NCBI GenBank assembly: GCA_947260005.1
Contig: CAMYOL010000007.1
Coordinates: 406,483 to 470,482, forward strand
Origin: an uncultured Ectothiorhodospiraceae bacterium
GTDB taxonomy: Bacteria; Pseudomonadota; Gammaproteobacteria; UBA6429; Thiohalophilaceae
DNA: 64,000 bases
Direction of reading: 5' to 3'
A program made the position numbers and the translations under genes. The notes beneath the pieces are model-generated. The model was given only the letters and a program-made list of their open reading frames with translations, was not told where the DNA came from and searched no databases. This document shows, one piece after another, positions 17,956-26,814 of the stretch. Position 1 is the stretch's first letter. Every line of letters starts with the position of its first letter.

Positions 17956-18570
17956 GTCATTCTGAGGAGCGCAACGACGAAGGATCTTGTTTTAACGCCA
18001 CGTAAAACTCTTTGCTTCGCAAGATCCTTCGCTTCGCTCCACATGCTTTGCACTTCCTTGAATCGCTACGCACTTCGTGCAGTATTCCCTACGCTTCGCT
18101 CCGGTCAACTGCTTTGCGTTTCGAGCAGTCACTGCCTAGAAGCGCTTTGCGCATCAAGCAGTATTCCTTCCGCTTCGCTACAGTCATTTCCTACGCTGCG
18201 CTCCGGTTAGGATGACAAACTAGTTGTAAGCTCGACAAGATCCTTCGCTCCGCTCAGGATGACAATCGATGTACTCATCGCCGCTGCTCTTTTTATCCTG
18301 TCATCCTGAGGAGTGCAACGACGAAGGATCTTGTTTTTACGCCACGTAGAACTCTTTGCTTCGCAAGATCCTTCGCTTCACTCCACATGCTTTGCACTGC
18401 CTTGAATCGCTACGCACTTCGTGCAGTATTCCCTACGCTTCGCTCCGGTCAACTGCTTTGCGTTTCGAGCAGTCACTGCCTAGAAGCGCTTCGCGTTTCA
18501 TGCAGTGTTTCCTACGCTGCGCTCCGGTTAGGATGACAAACTAAAGGTATGCTTCGGACAGGATGACGGA
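17956..18570. repeat. Large intergenic repeat block, two tandem copies
   Basis: Copy one starts at 17956 and copy two at 18300 (offset 344 bp). Each opens with a CCTGAGGAG...AACGACGAAGGATCTTG arm, also found inverted, followed by many small cttcgc-rich palindromes; copy two lacks a piece of about 35 bp. Arms of the same family recur at 25.8 and 29.5-29.9 kb. Short open frames within the block mirror the repetition and are not genes. The gap between the SoxY-like gene and the DUF350-like gene contains nothing else. Confidence 0.9.
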
Positions 18571-18596
18571 TACATCATTCAATGCAATACTCTTTT

Positions 18597-18824
18597 TTAA
18601 TTTATCGAGATAGTGACAATAATCGCCACGAATAGAAGAATCACGCTATAAAAAATACTTGCCGCGATGTTCCCATGTTTTATTTCTTCGATAAAATCTA
18701 TCTTTTTATAAAAAAAATGATCAATCATGTATAACGTCGTCACACTAACCACCAGTGTAATAATGGCGTAGCTTAAACTTATTAATAAATTAATCAGAGT
18801 TTGACTTAGGGTAGTAATTTCCAT
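18597..18824 (-). CDS. Small DUF350-like membrane protein
   Basis: The 75-residue protein has two transmembrane helices separated by a polar loop with the pattern DFIEEIKHGNIAASIFYS, which resembles the DUF350 signature of a glutamate and a GN-A-A step starting the second helix. DUF350 proteins usually have two such units; this has one and might dimerise. Its ATG directly follows the stop codon of the upstream metallopeptidase-like gene, so the two are translationally coupled. Confidence 0.72.
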   Translation of the reverse strand: MEITTLSQTLINLLISLSYAIITLVVSVTTLYMIDHFFYKKIDFIEEIKHGNIAASIFYSVILLFVAIIVTISIN

Positions 18825-19982
18825 TTAAGGACTCCTGAAGATAGATTGAATTTCAAATGGTGCTTTTGGTTTTTCATTATAAATACCGACCGCATACGCT
18901 GTTATCGGCTCCATGGTGTTTGCACCAATCATGCTTGCTGGATAATTCATAATATCACGGACCACATAATGTTTTGCACCTCGGATATTATAAAGGTCAT
19001 CGGCACCAAACAAATGCAATGTTTCATGAGCTTGGGCGTAATTCATGTAACTGCCACGTTTGCCTGATGGGGCCTCCATTAGATACACATATTCGGCATT
19101 TTCACCACACTCAATGACACAGCGTTGCGCAAATGAACGGCCATCGCGTGCAAGATGAAATAATAATATTGCCTGATCAGCCTTCTCTTCCTGCTTTATT
19201 TTTTCAACAAATGACAGGATATTCTTATGACCAAAATGTTCGGCAACCAATTTAGCAACCTTGCCCGCATGCTGATTTTGGCTATCAAAGTCACCAACCT
19301 GTAATCGTTTTATATATGGATTTTTATCGACTAAAAACAATCGGTGAGAAAATTCTAACTTCGATTCGTATTGTTTAGAATTTAATGTCAACCATTGTTC
19401 AGCAATATCCCAACTGCTCATCACAAAGTCACGCTTGCGCAAGCTCCAGTTCTGCAGCGCACCGTCGGTGAGAAATACATAAATAACGGCAATCTTGCCA
19501 TTTAAAATTGAGGCCGGTCCGGTTCGAGGCGTCGCTTGGTAGGTAGTATTCAGTAATCGCTCATCATTAATATCATCGACGAGTATACGGTTGGCTGCAA
19601 CCAGGCGATCGAGACGCTTTTTCTCTGACTTACTGTTGGCAAAATTTAATGCAAACGTCCAACTCCTTTCAGCCTCCAGGTGCTGCCACAGCGCAGAATG
19701 GACATGCCCTTTAAGATAAAAAAATTGGTATGCCTGATAGTCATCCGCTTCGGGAAGTCTGGCAAAGGCTTTGTGATGTTTATCGATGATGGCTAGCGCG
19801 GAAAGATAATCCCGGCTGGTAAAGGCTTGTTTGAGCTTCGCAACCGTCTGGTGATCGGTTACATCGCGTTCAACAAGCTCAGCTTTGAGTTCGGGTGTCT
19901 GAAGTTTTGATGCTTCATTTAGGGTCGTCACGGCCAAAATAAAGCCAATCCAGATGGCGATAAATACCAGGAATCGTTTCAT
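18825..19982 (-). CDS. Exported zinc-metallopeptidase-like protein
   Basis: The 385-residue protein starts with one hydrophobic anchor or signal (about 3-20). Near the C-terminus, residues 319-329 read HETLHLFGADD, an HExxHxxGxxD zinc site in which Asp329 could be the third ligand as in some metzincins, followed by a DIMNYPAS segment reminiscent of a Met-turn. The rest matches no family I recognise; residues 40-150 look helical and repeat-like. It is coupled to the DUF350-like gene. An actual protease activity is inferred from the motif only. Confidence 0.75.
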   Translation of the reverse strand: MKRFLVFIAIWIGFILAVTTLNEASKLQTPELKAELVERDVTDHQTVAKLKQAFTSRDYLSALAIIDKHHKAFARLPEADDYQAYQFFYLKGHVHSALWQHLEAERSWTFALNFANSKSEKKRLDRLVAANRILVDDINDERLLNTTYQATPRTGPASILNGKIAVIYVFLTDGALQNWSLRKRDFVMSSWDIAEQWLTLNSKQYESKLEFSHRLFLVDKNPYIKRLQVGDFDSQNQHAGKVAKLVAEHFGHKNILSFVEKIKQEEKADQAILLFHLARDGRSFAQRCVIECGENAEYVYLMEAPSGKRGSYMNYAQAHETLHLFGADDLYNIRGAKHYVVRDIMNYPASMIGANTMEPITAYAVGIYNEKPKAPFEIQSIFRSP

Positions 19983-20117
19983 AGTAACAAACTCGATGTA
20001 CCGAATACTTTAATCCTTATCCTAGCATAAGCTAACCACAAATCGGGCCCGAAATCGACTATACGAATTGTCTTTTACCAGGTGATACACATACAATACG
20101 GCCTACAGGAGCTTGAA

Positions 20118-20951
20118 ATGAAACTAGATATTGAGCAATTTCGCAGTTGGCAGCATAAGTCCATCACCTTACTTGGAATGTCGGGTGTCGGTAAGACTCG
20201 GCTCGCGGATATGCTCCGAAAGCACGACTGGTTTCATTTCTCCGGTGATTACCGTATTGGTACTCGCTATCTGGATGAGCCTATTCTGGACAATATTAAG
20301 ATACAGGTTATGCAGATCCCCTTTTTGCGTGACTTGCTTCGCAATGACTCAATATTTATCTCAAATAATATCACTGTCGACAATCTGCAACCGGTCTCCA
20401 GCTTTCTAGGTAAACTCGGTAACCCCGAGCTCGATGGCCTGCCTCTCGCCGAATTTAAACGACGCCAGGCGTTACATCATCAAGCGGAGATAAAGGCCAT
20501 GCGTGATGTGCCCAGTTTTATCGAAAAAGCACAAAGCATCTACGGTTATAAACATTTTATAAATGATGCAGGTGGTAGCGTTTGTGAACTGGACGATCCC
20601 AAAACTCTGGAGATTCTGGCTGATCACACTTTGATAGTTTATATAAAAGCGACTGAAAATGATGAGCAGGAATTAATTCGCAGGGCTGAATCAGATCCGA
20701 AGCCACTATATTACCGTGAGAGCTTTCTGGATGAACAACTCGAAATTTATCTCAAGGAAAAGCAACTTCAATATGTTGCCATGATCGATCCGGATGATTT
20801 TGTCTGCTGGGTTTTCCCAAAGTTGTTTAAAACCCGTATACCGCGTTATGAATCGATTGCAGAGCAATACGGTTACACCATTCATACGACGGATCTGTGG
20901 AAAATCCAGTCGGCTGACGAATTTTTAGAACTGATCGAACGAGCGTTGTAG
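20118..20951 (+). CDS. P-loop ATPase preceding metA
   Basis: I place the start at the ATG 20118, since AGGAG lies seven bases upstream; the frame is open from 20082. The 277-residue protein has a Walker A GMSGVGKT at 20-27, then FHFSGDYRIGTRYLDEP, and an acidic strand end further on (HTLIVYIKA). The architecture recalls shikimate/dephospho-CoA kinase-like folds, but the substrate is unknown. It is followed by metA after 8 bp, so a link to methionine or homoserine metabolism is suggested by position only. Confidence 0.75.
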   Translation: MKLDIEQFRSWQHKSITLLGMSGVGKTRLADMLRKHDWFHFSGDYRIGTRYLDEPILDNIKIQVMQIPFLRDLLRNDSIFISNNITVDNLQPVSSFLGKLGNPELDGLPLAEFKRRQALHHQAEIKAMRDVPSFIEKAQSIYGYKHFINDAGGSVCELDDPKTLEILADHTLIVYIKATENDEQELIRRAESDPKPLYYRESFLDEQLEIYLKEKQLQYVAMIDPDDFVCWVFPKLFKTRIPRYESIAEQYGYTIHTTDLWKIQSADEFLELIERAL

Positions 20952-20959
20952 GTTCTGTC

Positions 20960-22024
20960 ATGCCACTGGTTGCCCATTCAAAATTACCCAGTTTCTCACG
21001 CTTGCTTAAAGAAGGCGGAAATGTACTCGCCGATAAGGATGCCATACATCAGGATATTCGTGAGTTACATATTGGTTTATTGAATATGATGCCCGATGCC
21101 GCACTTGAGGCCACGGAACGACAATTTTTTAGACTCATCGGTGAAAGTAATCAAATAGCTCAATTTTATCTTCACCCTTTTAGTATCCCTAATCTCAAAC
21201 GGAATGAAGCCGGGCAGGCTCATGTGGATAGCTATTATGAAAGCTTTGCGCAAATAAAAGACGCCGGACTCGATGCTTTGATTATTACCGGGGCGAACGT
21301 CACCGGTCCAAACTTATCAAACGAACCCTTTTGGCAACCATTGATTGAGGTGATCGACTGGGCATATGAAAATGTAACCTCAACACTTTGTTCATGTCTG
21401 GCCACTCATGCTGTTTTAGAATTTCGATATCAGCAAAAAAGACGAGCACTGGGCTTCAAACGGTGGGGCGTGTTTGCTCATAATGTTGTGCAACGAAATC
21501 ACCCCCTGGTCACGGGTGTAAACACCCAGTTTGATGTCCCCCACTCTCGGTTTAATCAGGTTGATCGCCAGCAATTTTTAGATGCGAATCTTCATATCCT
21601 GGTAGAAAGTAAAATAGCAGATGTACATCTCGCGGTGAGTGAAGATCAGTTTCGTTTAATTTTCTTTCAAGGTCATCCTGAATATGATTCAATTAGCTTA
21701 TTAAAAGAATACAAACGTGAAGTGATAAATTTTTTCAATAGAATTATCGACAACTACCCGCCTTTTCCAGATAATTATTTAAGTCCGCAAGCACAGGCCA
21801 TCCTGGGCGAATACCAAGTTCAAGTAATTGCAGCCAAACAAAACAAACAATCGCTGCCCGAGTTTCCTGAGACGATTATCGAACCTCATATAAACAATAC
21901 CTGGCATGACAGTGCCGAGGCGATCATTAATAACTGGTTAGGACAAGTTTATCTTCTCACCCATATGGAACGAAATAAACCATTTCAAGATGGGATTGAT
22001 GTTAACAATCCACTCAATCTATAG
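20960..22024 (+). CDS. metA: Homoserine O-succinyltransferase (MetA type)
   Basis: The 354-residue protein belongs to the MetA glutamine-amidotransferase-like acyltransferases, which acylate homoserine in the first committed step of methionine synthesis. Seen are IGLLNMMPDAALEATERQF near residue 38, the nucleophile elbow TLCSCLATHA with Cys146, and FFQGHPEYDS with catalytic His239 and Glu241. Residues around the nucleophile differ from the E. coli CWGAQA, so succinyl versus acetyl specificity is not certain. It is longer than the E. coli enzyme by about 45 residues. It forms a pair with the upstream ATPase and overlaps the convergent MAPEG gene by 6 bp. Confidence 0.9.
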   Translation: MPLVAHSKLPSFSRLLKEGGNVLADKDAIHQDIRELHIGLLNMMPDAALEATERQFFRLIGESNQIAQFYLHPFSIPNLKRNEAGQAHVDSYYESFAQIKDAGLDALIITGANVTGPNLSNEPFWQPLIEVIDWAYENVTSTLCSCLATHAVLEFRYQQKRRALGFKRWGVFAHNVVQRNHPLVTGVNTQFDVPHSRFNQVDRQQFLDANLHILVESKIADVHLAVSEDQFRLIFFQGHPEYDSISLLKEYKREVINFFNRIIDNYPPFPDNYLSPQAQAILGEYQVQVIAAKQNKQSLPEFPETIIEPHINNTWHDSAEAIINNWLGQVYLLTHMERNKPFQDGIDVNNPLNL

Positions 22025-22432
22025 TTTTACAAACACATACACCCATAACACTGTTAATATTATTATACTAAGCAGGAAGACATTTCGTCGAGCTCTCACC
22101 TTGTTTCTATTTAAATGTATAAATGCATGTAAAACCCGGGTAATAACATATCCGTATGCCAGCGAGATGGTAACAACGTCCACCACCTTCAAGATATAAG
22201 CCAGTATTACAATCACATAAAACAATACCGGAGTTTCATACAGATTTTCATAATGCTGAGTGGCCTGGACTAAATAATCAGGTAACTTAGCGCCACGATT
22301 TAGCTTAAAATAACCTGGTTGAAGCTTATCTCTTAATACCGCTCGATAACGTAATTGCAACATGCGCATACCAATAAAAAATGATAACAGAAACATACAG
22401 AGCAGCGAATAAAGAATTATCGTCGGTTCCAT
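22019..22432 (-). CDS. MAPEG-family membrane protein
   Basis: The 137-residue protein has four transmembrane helices and the MAPEG-like motifs YRAVLRDKLQPGYF, ATQHYENLYETPVLFYV and the RVLHAFIHL helix. Family members include glutathione transferases and related small enzymes; bacterial representatives of this kind have no firm function. Its 3' end overlaps metA. Confidence 0.85.
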   Translation of the reverse strand: MEPTIILYSLLCMFLLSFFIGMRMLQLRYRAVLRDKLQPGYFKLNRGAKLPDYLVQATQHYENLYETPVLFYVIVILAYILKVVDVVTISLAYGYVITRVLHAFIHLNRNKVRARRNVFLLSIIILTVLWVYVFVKL

Positions 22433-22455
22433 TGAAATATCTTTCCCCTGGTTTC

Positions 22456-23034
22456 TTATTCGTAAATGACAACCCCATTTTCATCGAGTCGCGCTTTAAG
22501 GTCGATTAAATTTTGATCCAGTTTCGTCATTACATTAGCATTGAAGTCATCAATTAACTTTCGTAATTTCTTCGCCAGCACTCGCACATTAATCCCTCCA
22601 CCTTTTTTCTCCTTTAGTAAGCGATCAACCCGATCATAATACATCAACATGCCATTCAAAATGACATTCGGAGTTTTCAATGTATTTGACTGCTCTTTCA
22701 TCGTATCCATCACATAGGTTTGAAAGGCCGGGTAATTACTACGATGAAATGAACCAAATTTATCAATGGTGACAATAAATTTTTCGGCAATTGAAATATT
22801 GTATTTTATTTCATCGCGCAAATTAGCCCTTAGATAATAGTTGTCACGATCCGAAGAAATGGCATCAAATTCGACGGCCGTTTTTAACCCTGAATGGGCA
22901 GCCAGATATACACCTAATACCGTAGAGATCATAACCAGTAAATGTCCGACCCAAAACTCACGAGTCAGACCACCTACCAATTTATTTACATTTGTCAGGC
23001 GACGCAAACGTGCGAATATACTTTGAAACAACAT
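22456..23034 (-). CDS. Membrane-anchored protein of unknown function
   Basis: The 192-residue protein has one hydrophobic segment at about 28-48 (FWVGHLLVMISTVLGVYLA) and a long helical, charged C-terminal region. The arrangement, a short cytosolic N-terminus, one helix and an extracytoplasmic helical domain, resembles proteins labelled only as hypothetical. It lies 23 bp upstream of the MAPEG gene on the same strand. Confidence 0.68.
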   Translation of the reverse strand: MLFQSIFARLRRLTNVNKLVGGLTREFWVGHLLVMISTVLGVYLAAHSGLKTAVEFDAISSDRDNYYLRANLRDEIKYNISIAEKFIVTIDKFGSFHRSNYPAFQTYVMDTMKEQSNTLKTPNVILNGMLMYYDRVDRLLKEKKGGGINVRVLAKKLRKLIDDFNANVMTKLDQNLIDLKARLDENGVVIYE

Positions 23035-23093
23035 ATTGACTCCCCTATATTTATATTTTGTATTTTAAGTCTGTATTATTATGGTTTTGATTA

Positions 23094-23483
23094 TTAAGGC
23101 TGCCCGGGTTCCACGAAGATCGTCAACGTCCCATCTTTATTCACAATGAGTACACCCCGTAATGGAATGTCCCGACTCATATTTTCTGGAATCACAAGAA
23201 CAATGTTATCTTCGTGTTTTCTTTGTCCTCGATAGGTCCAGGAAATACTCAGTTTTGCCTGCTGATATTTTCGTTTTGCAAATTTATCCGAACATTGAGA
23301 ACCGGGTGATATGTTAGCACAGCTAATCATGCGATTCGTTTTCATAGACTGGATCTTAACATCCGTTAGTAACTCATTCGTGTTATTGCGTAATACTACT
23401 TCATTGTAATAATAGGGTTCATTAATTACTGCGCAAGAAGATAAAACCAAACTAAACAGAAAAGTTAGACTAAGTTTTATCAT
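23094..23483 (-). CDS. Small lipoprotein of unknown function
   Basis: The 129-residue protein has a lipoprotein signal (lipobox LSSC, Cys17). The mature part is beta-rich with VVLRNNTNELLTDVKIQS and ISPGSQCSDKF, an immunoglobulin-like pattern with two cysteines. The ATG directly follows the stop codon of the AraC regulator upstream, so the two are probably co-transcribed and coupled. Confidence 0.72.
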   Translation of the reverse strand: MIKLSLTFLFSLVLSSCAVINEPYYYNEVVLRNNTNELLTDVKIQSMKTNRMISCANISPGSQCSDKFAKRKYQQAKLSISWTYRGQRKHEDNIVLVIPENMSRDIPLRGVLIVNKDGTLTIFVEPGQP

Positions 23484-24509
23484 TTATTGCAACATTGTAG
23501 AATTATTCAAATTTTCACGAGCTGCAGTCGGTGAAGTACCATACCAACGACGAAACGCCCGGGTGAAATTTGCCTGTTCCGAAAAACCAAGCAAATAGGC
23601 AATCTCGGTCATTGACATCTGTGAATCCTGAATGTATTCACCGGCCATTTCCTGACGGATGGATTTATAAATTTTACTGTAACTGGTTTTTTCTTCACGC
23701 AATTTACGCTGTAGTGTACGCAGGCTTAAATTTAATTCTGTTGCTACGGCCTCTTCTGAAACCTGTCCTTGTGGCATCATCTCAATCAGCTTTGCTTTTA
23801 CCTTTAACATTATCGAGGCACCATCAAGCGAATTAAGATATTTTATGGCCAAATCTTCATTGACTTTAGCAAGCTCGGTGTTGCCAGTCGGCAAGCGCTT
23901 TTCTGCCGTAATTCGATCAAACAAGGTCTGATTCTGATCACAGTTATATTCAATTGGGCAGCCAACAAATTTTATTAACTCTTCATGGCAGAGCGACTTG
24001 TCGCGTGTCACCTGTATCTCGACCGGCGAAAAATCCTCCCCACATAAGAAACGGCACATACTAATCACCGCCGTCATGCCTGAATCACGGGCGACGGGAT
24101 GAATCCTGGAATCATCTTCACTGGTCGCCATCATCAAGTGAAGGTTTGCACCATGCGTCTCAAGCCTGGCACTAATCGAATTGTTTACTATACGGGTATA
24201 ACGAGCTAATCGGGTCAGTGCATCCTTGAGGGTATGGCTGGCCAAAAAGGCAAAACCCAGGGCATGAAAAGTCGTCGGCGTCCAATGCTTACCAACCTCG
24301 GCACCAAAACACGGATCACCGGTCTCGCGGACGGCCACGGTCCAAAGGTTGGTCATTTCATCTAATCGATAACGTGCATTGCCATCCCCAAGCTTGGTGT
24401 GATCCACACCTGCTTCCTTAAATATCGCATAGGAATCATAACCGCGTTTTTGCAGGGTCACCCAGATAAGCAGGGCCCATGAGGTGATGGTCGTAGAGTT
24501 GCCTTGCAT
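23484..24509 (-). CDS. AraC-family regulator with arabinose-binding-like N-terminal domain
   Basis: The 341-residue protein has the N-terminal domain of OruR/ArgR-type AraC regulators (about 20-205, including HWTPTTFHALGFAFLAS) and a C-terminal double helix-turn-helix (about 245-335) with LSLRTLQRKLREE and TEIAYLLGFSEQANFTRAFRRWYGTSP. Such proteins sense small amphipathic or amino-acid-like ligands. The start is at 24509. It is divergent from lpxC and runs into a lipoprotein gene; its target is unknown. Confidence 0.92.
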   Translation of the reverse strand: MQGNSTTITSWALLIWVTLQKRGYDSYAIFKEAGVDHTKLGDGNARYRLDEMTNLWTVAVRETGDPCFGAEVGKHWTPTTFHALGFAFLASHTLKDALTRLARYTRIVNNSISARLETHGANLHLMMATSEDDSRIHPVARDSGMTAVISMCRFLCGEDFSPVEIQVTRDKSLCHEELIKFVGCPIEYNCDQNQTLFDRITAEKRLPTGNTELAKVNEDLAIKYLNSLDGASIMLKVKAKLIEMMPQGQVSEEAVATELNLSLRTLQRKLREEKTSYSKIYKSIRQEMAGEYIQDSQMSMTEIAYLLGFSEQANFTRAFRRWYGTSPTAARENLNNSTMLQ

Positions 24510-24668
24510 AGCTATGAGTCCTTTTCAGTTCGTGCACGACCCTAAAAGGATAACAGATTGGCGCGAATTGACAAATCCTTGATAACTGGATGGCGCTGGC
24601 TGACAAGTGCCAACCCTGGTGAATTCATATTATTTCCTACACAGAAACAAACAAAAACGAGGTTTATT

Positions 24669-25661
24669 ATGAATCACATCAACAACAATGCGGATGATCC
24701 TTCTTTTTTTCAACATACATTGAAGGATTCATTTACCTGCGTGGGCCGCGGTTTGCACACTGGTTTAAAAATCGTCATGCGCGTGACCCCAGGTGAACCC
24801 GATAGCGGTATCGTTTTTGTACGTCGGGATGTTGATTCAAGACGTTCAGAAATACAAGCCTTGTGGAATAACGTCAGTGATACGCGTTTGTCCACGACCA
24901 TTACCAATTCAAGAGGGGTTCGTGTCAGTACCATCGAACATTTAATGGCCGCCTTATATGCGAGCGGTATCGATAATGCCCGCATTTTATTGGATGGACC
25001 AGAAGTGCCGATTATGGATGGCAGCGCCGCACCGTTTATGAGCTTGATTCGTCAAACAGGTAAGTCGCAACAGGCCGCGGAACGGAGAGCGATTGTGATT
25101 AAACAATCAATCTCCGTCTCAGATGGTGACAAGTTTGCCGGTTTTTTACCGTCGCCCGTTCCCTGGATGGAACTCGAGATCGATTTTGACGCAAAGCCGA
25201 TTGGTAAACAAAAGTTGACTGCTCCGTTACATGAAGTGGTATTTGAGAAGGATTTAGCTGAAGCACGTACTTTTGGATTTAGAGAACAGGTCAATACATT
25301 GCATAAGTTAGGTTTAGCTCAGGGCGGCTCATTAGTGAATGCGATCTTAATTGAAAATGATGAAATCGTTAACCAGGAAGGTTTACGTTTTGAAGATGAG
25401 TTTGTTCGTCACAAGATGGTTGACTGTATTGGTGACATTGCATTGATCGGCGCACATTTGATGGGACAATTCTCCGGAGTTCAAACGGGTCATCAAATGA
25501 ATAACGCCTTGATACATAAATTGATGTTGCATGAATATGCCTGGGAATACACAACGGTTCGTGAGGCCAGTAAATTTTGGAGACAGATTATGGAATTACC
25601 ACATACCGATGATGAATTGGCAAACGAAATTATGTCCAAACTGGATTTACACATTCATTAA
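24669..25661 (+). CDS. lpxC: UDP-3-O-acyl-N-acetylglucosamine deacetylase LpxC
   Basis: The ATG at 24669 is preceded by GAGG and gives 330 residues; the longer frame from 24558 adds an unrelated leader. All catalytic residues of LpxC are seen: Glu90 and His91 in STIEHLMAAL, His248 and Asp252 in VRHKMVDCIGD, and His275 in GHQMNN, plus PIMDGSAAPF. LpxC commits UDP-acyl-GlcNAc to lipid A. In most gammaproteobacteria lpxC ends the division/cell-wall cluster after ftsZ; here it stands alone, so it may be a second copy. Confidence 0.93.
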   Translation: MNHINNNADDPSFFQHTLKDSFTCVGRGLHTGLKIVMRVTPGEPDSGIVFVRRDVDSRRSEIQALWNNVSDTRLSTTITNSRGVRVSTIEHLMAALYASGIDNARILLDGPEVPIMDGSAAPFMSLIRQTGKSQQAAERRAIVIKQSISVSDGDKFAGFLPSPVPWMELEIDFDAKPIGKQKLTAPLHEVVFEKDLAEARTFGFREQVNTLHKLGLAQGGSLVNAILIENDEIVNQEGLRFEDEFVRHKMVDCIGDIALIGAHLMGQFSGVQTGHQMNNALIHKLMLHEYAWEYTTVREASKFWRQIMELPHTDDELANEIMSKLDLHIH

Positions 25662-25768
25662 GCGCCCCTCTTCTCCCCCCCACACTCTGTGGTTTTGGCG
25701 TGGCATTGGCAACAGTGTCGCGTCTTTTTTTATTATCTAATCATAAATACAATCATTCTTCGTTCTTC

Positions 25769-25871
25769 AAGATCCTTCGTCGTTGCACTCCTCAGGATGA
25801 CAATCAATGTGTTGATCGTCCCAGCTCTACTTACCCTGTCATCCTGAGGAGTGAAACGACGAAGGATCTTG
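25769..25871. repeat. Inverted pair of CCTGAGGAG/GGATCTT arms
   Basis: Two arms of about 33 bp in inverted orientation (25769-25802 and 25838-25871) of the same family as the 18-kb block, lying between lpxC and the convergent outer-membrane protein gene. The hairpin could act as a transcription end for either gene. Confidence 0.85.
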
Positions 25872-25930
25872 TGACGTTAAGGCTCCTACCAAAAAAAGAG
25901 CTTAAACATCTCGTAATACCATTAAAATAT

Positions 25931-26764
25931 TCAGTACGGAAAAGAAAAAACCAAACGCCAGGCGTAAAACCCATCGCTCCTGAGATAACCCAGACCAATA
26001 CGATCCAATTCCAAACCAATCACATTAATGCTATCAACGGAACTCAATGCCAAACCAATTTCATATTGTTGACTGATTTCAATCGTCGATTGATCCGCCT
26101 GAATAAATTCAAGATCTGAAAATAAGTACATAGCGATATAACCACCAAAATAAACAGGTTCGTTATCAATCTTCCAGGATGTTTTATGATTAATATCAAC
26201 GCTCGCATCGAAGGCAAGAAAACCTAATGCCGTTTCTGCCTCGCGAGTATTTCCCGCATAATAAAAGGAGCTGCCAAACGCTAAACGCCAATCATCAAAA
26301 GTAGTCCTGTATACTCCTCGCGTACCAGCAGAATAAATCCACGCTTCTTCTCCCCCTTCAAATTCCTTACCGTATCCAATATTGGCAAAAGGTTTCAGTG
26401 TCCATTTATCAGATAATGGAATGACATAAAAAACACCAGGGAAAAATGTCAGCGTGGCGACATCGGTCGGTATCTCTAAATCACCAATGTCGCCGATTTC
26501 ATAGTCATAAAAACCGGCGGTCAGCGATGCACGAAACTTCAACTCATATTTATCGTCGGTCGCCTCGCGTATTTGTTTTTCATAGGGGATGGTAATCACA
26601 AAAACATCACGATCACCAATCCGATACGAGCCCGTTCCGAATACCGCAGAGTAATACCAGTCAAACAGGTTTTGTCTATCCGCCGCTTGTGCCGTTGATA
26701 AAAATAATAAACAAAGCAGTGCTGAATAAAACAGAGAACGAATCCTGATAATTTTATTCATCAT
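25931..26764 (-). CDS. Outer-membrane beta-barrel protein
   Basis: The 277-residue protein has a signal peptide (about 1-27, ending AQA) and alternating aromatic/polar strands to a C-terminal phenylalanine/tyrosine (FSFPY), typical of outer-membrane barrels. It is followed in the genome by repeats and preceded by the AI-2E-type permease gene on the same strand. The family is not clear to me. It may be a secreted or structural porin-like protein. Confidence 0.78.
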   Translation of the reverse strand: MMNKIIRIRSLFYSALLCLLFLSTAQAADRQNLFDWYYSAVFGTGSYRIGDRDVFVITIPYEKQIREATDDKYELKFRASLTAGFYDYEIGDIGDLEIPTDVATLTFFPGVFYVIPLSDKWTLKPFANIGYGKEFEGGEEAWIYSAGTRGVYRTTFDDWRLAFGSSFYYAGNTREAETALGFLAFDASVDINHKTSWKIDNEPVYFGGYIAMYLFSDLEFIQADQSTIEISQQYEIGLALSSVDSINVIGLELDRIGLGYLRSDGFYAWRLVFSFPY

Positions 26765-26814
26765 CCACTCAGTAATATCAATCTCGATAAAATATTTACA
26801 GGGAAACTATTTAT

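Noticed and set aside
18012..18544. Two open frames of 62-67 codons with nearly identical starts
   Set aside because: They are the translation of the tandem repeat block; the composition is repeat-derived and no ribosome-binding site is present.
25662..25735. Possible terminator directly after lpxC
   Set aside because: C-rich and G/T-rich stretches are present but no convincing stem-loop followed by a T run; the inverted repeats further on are better candidates.
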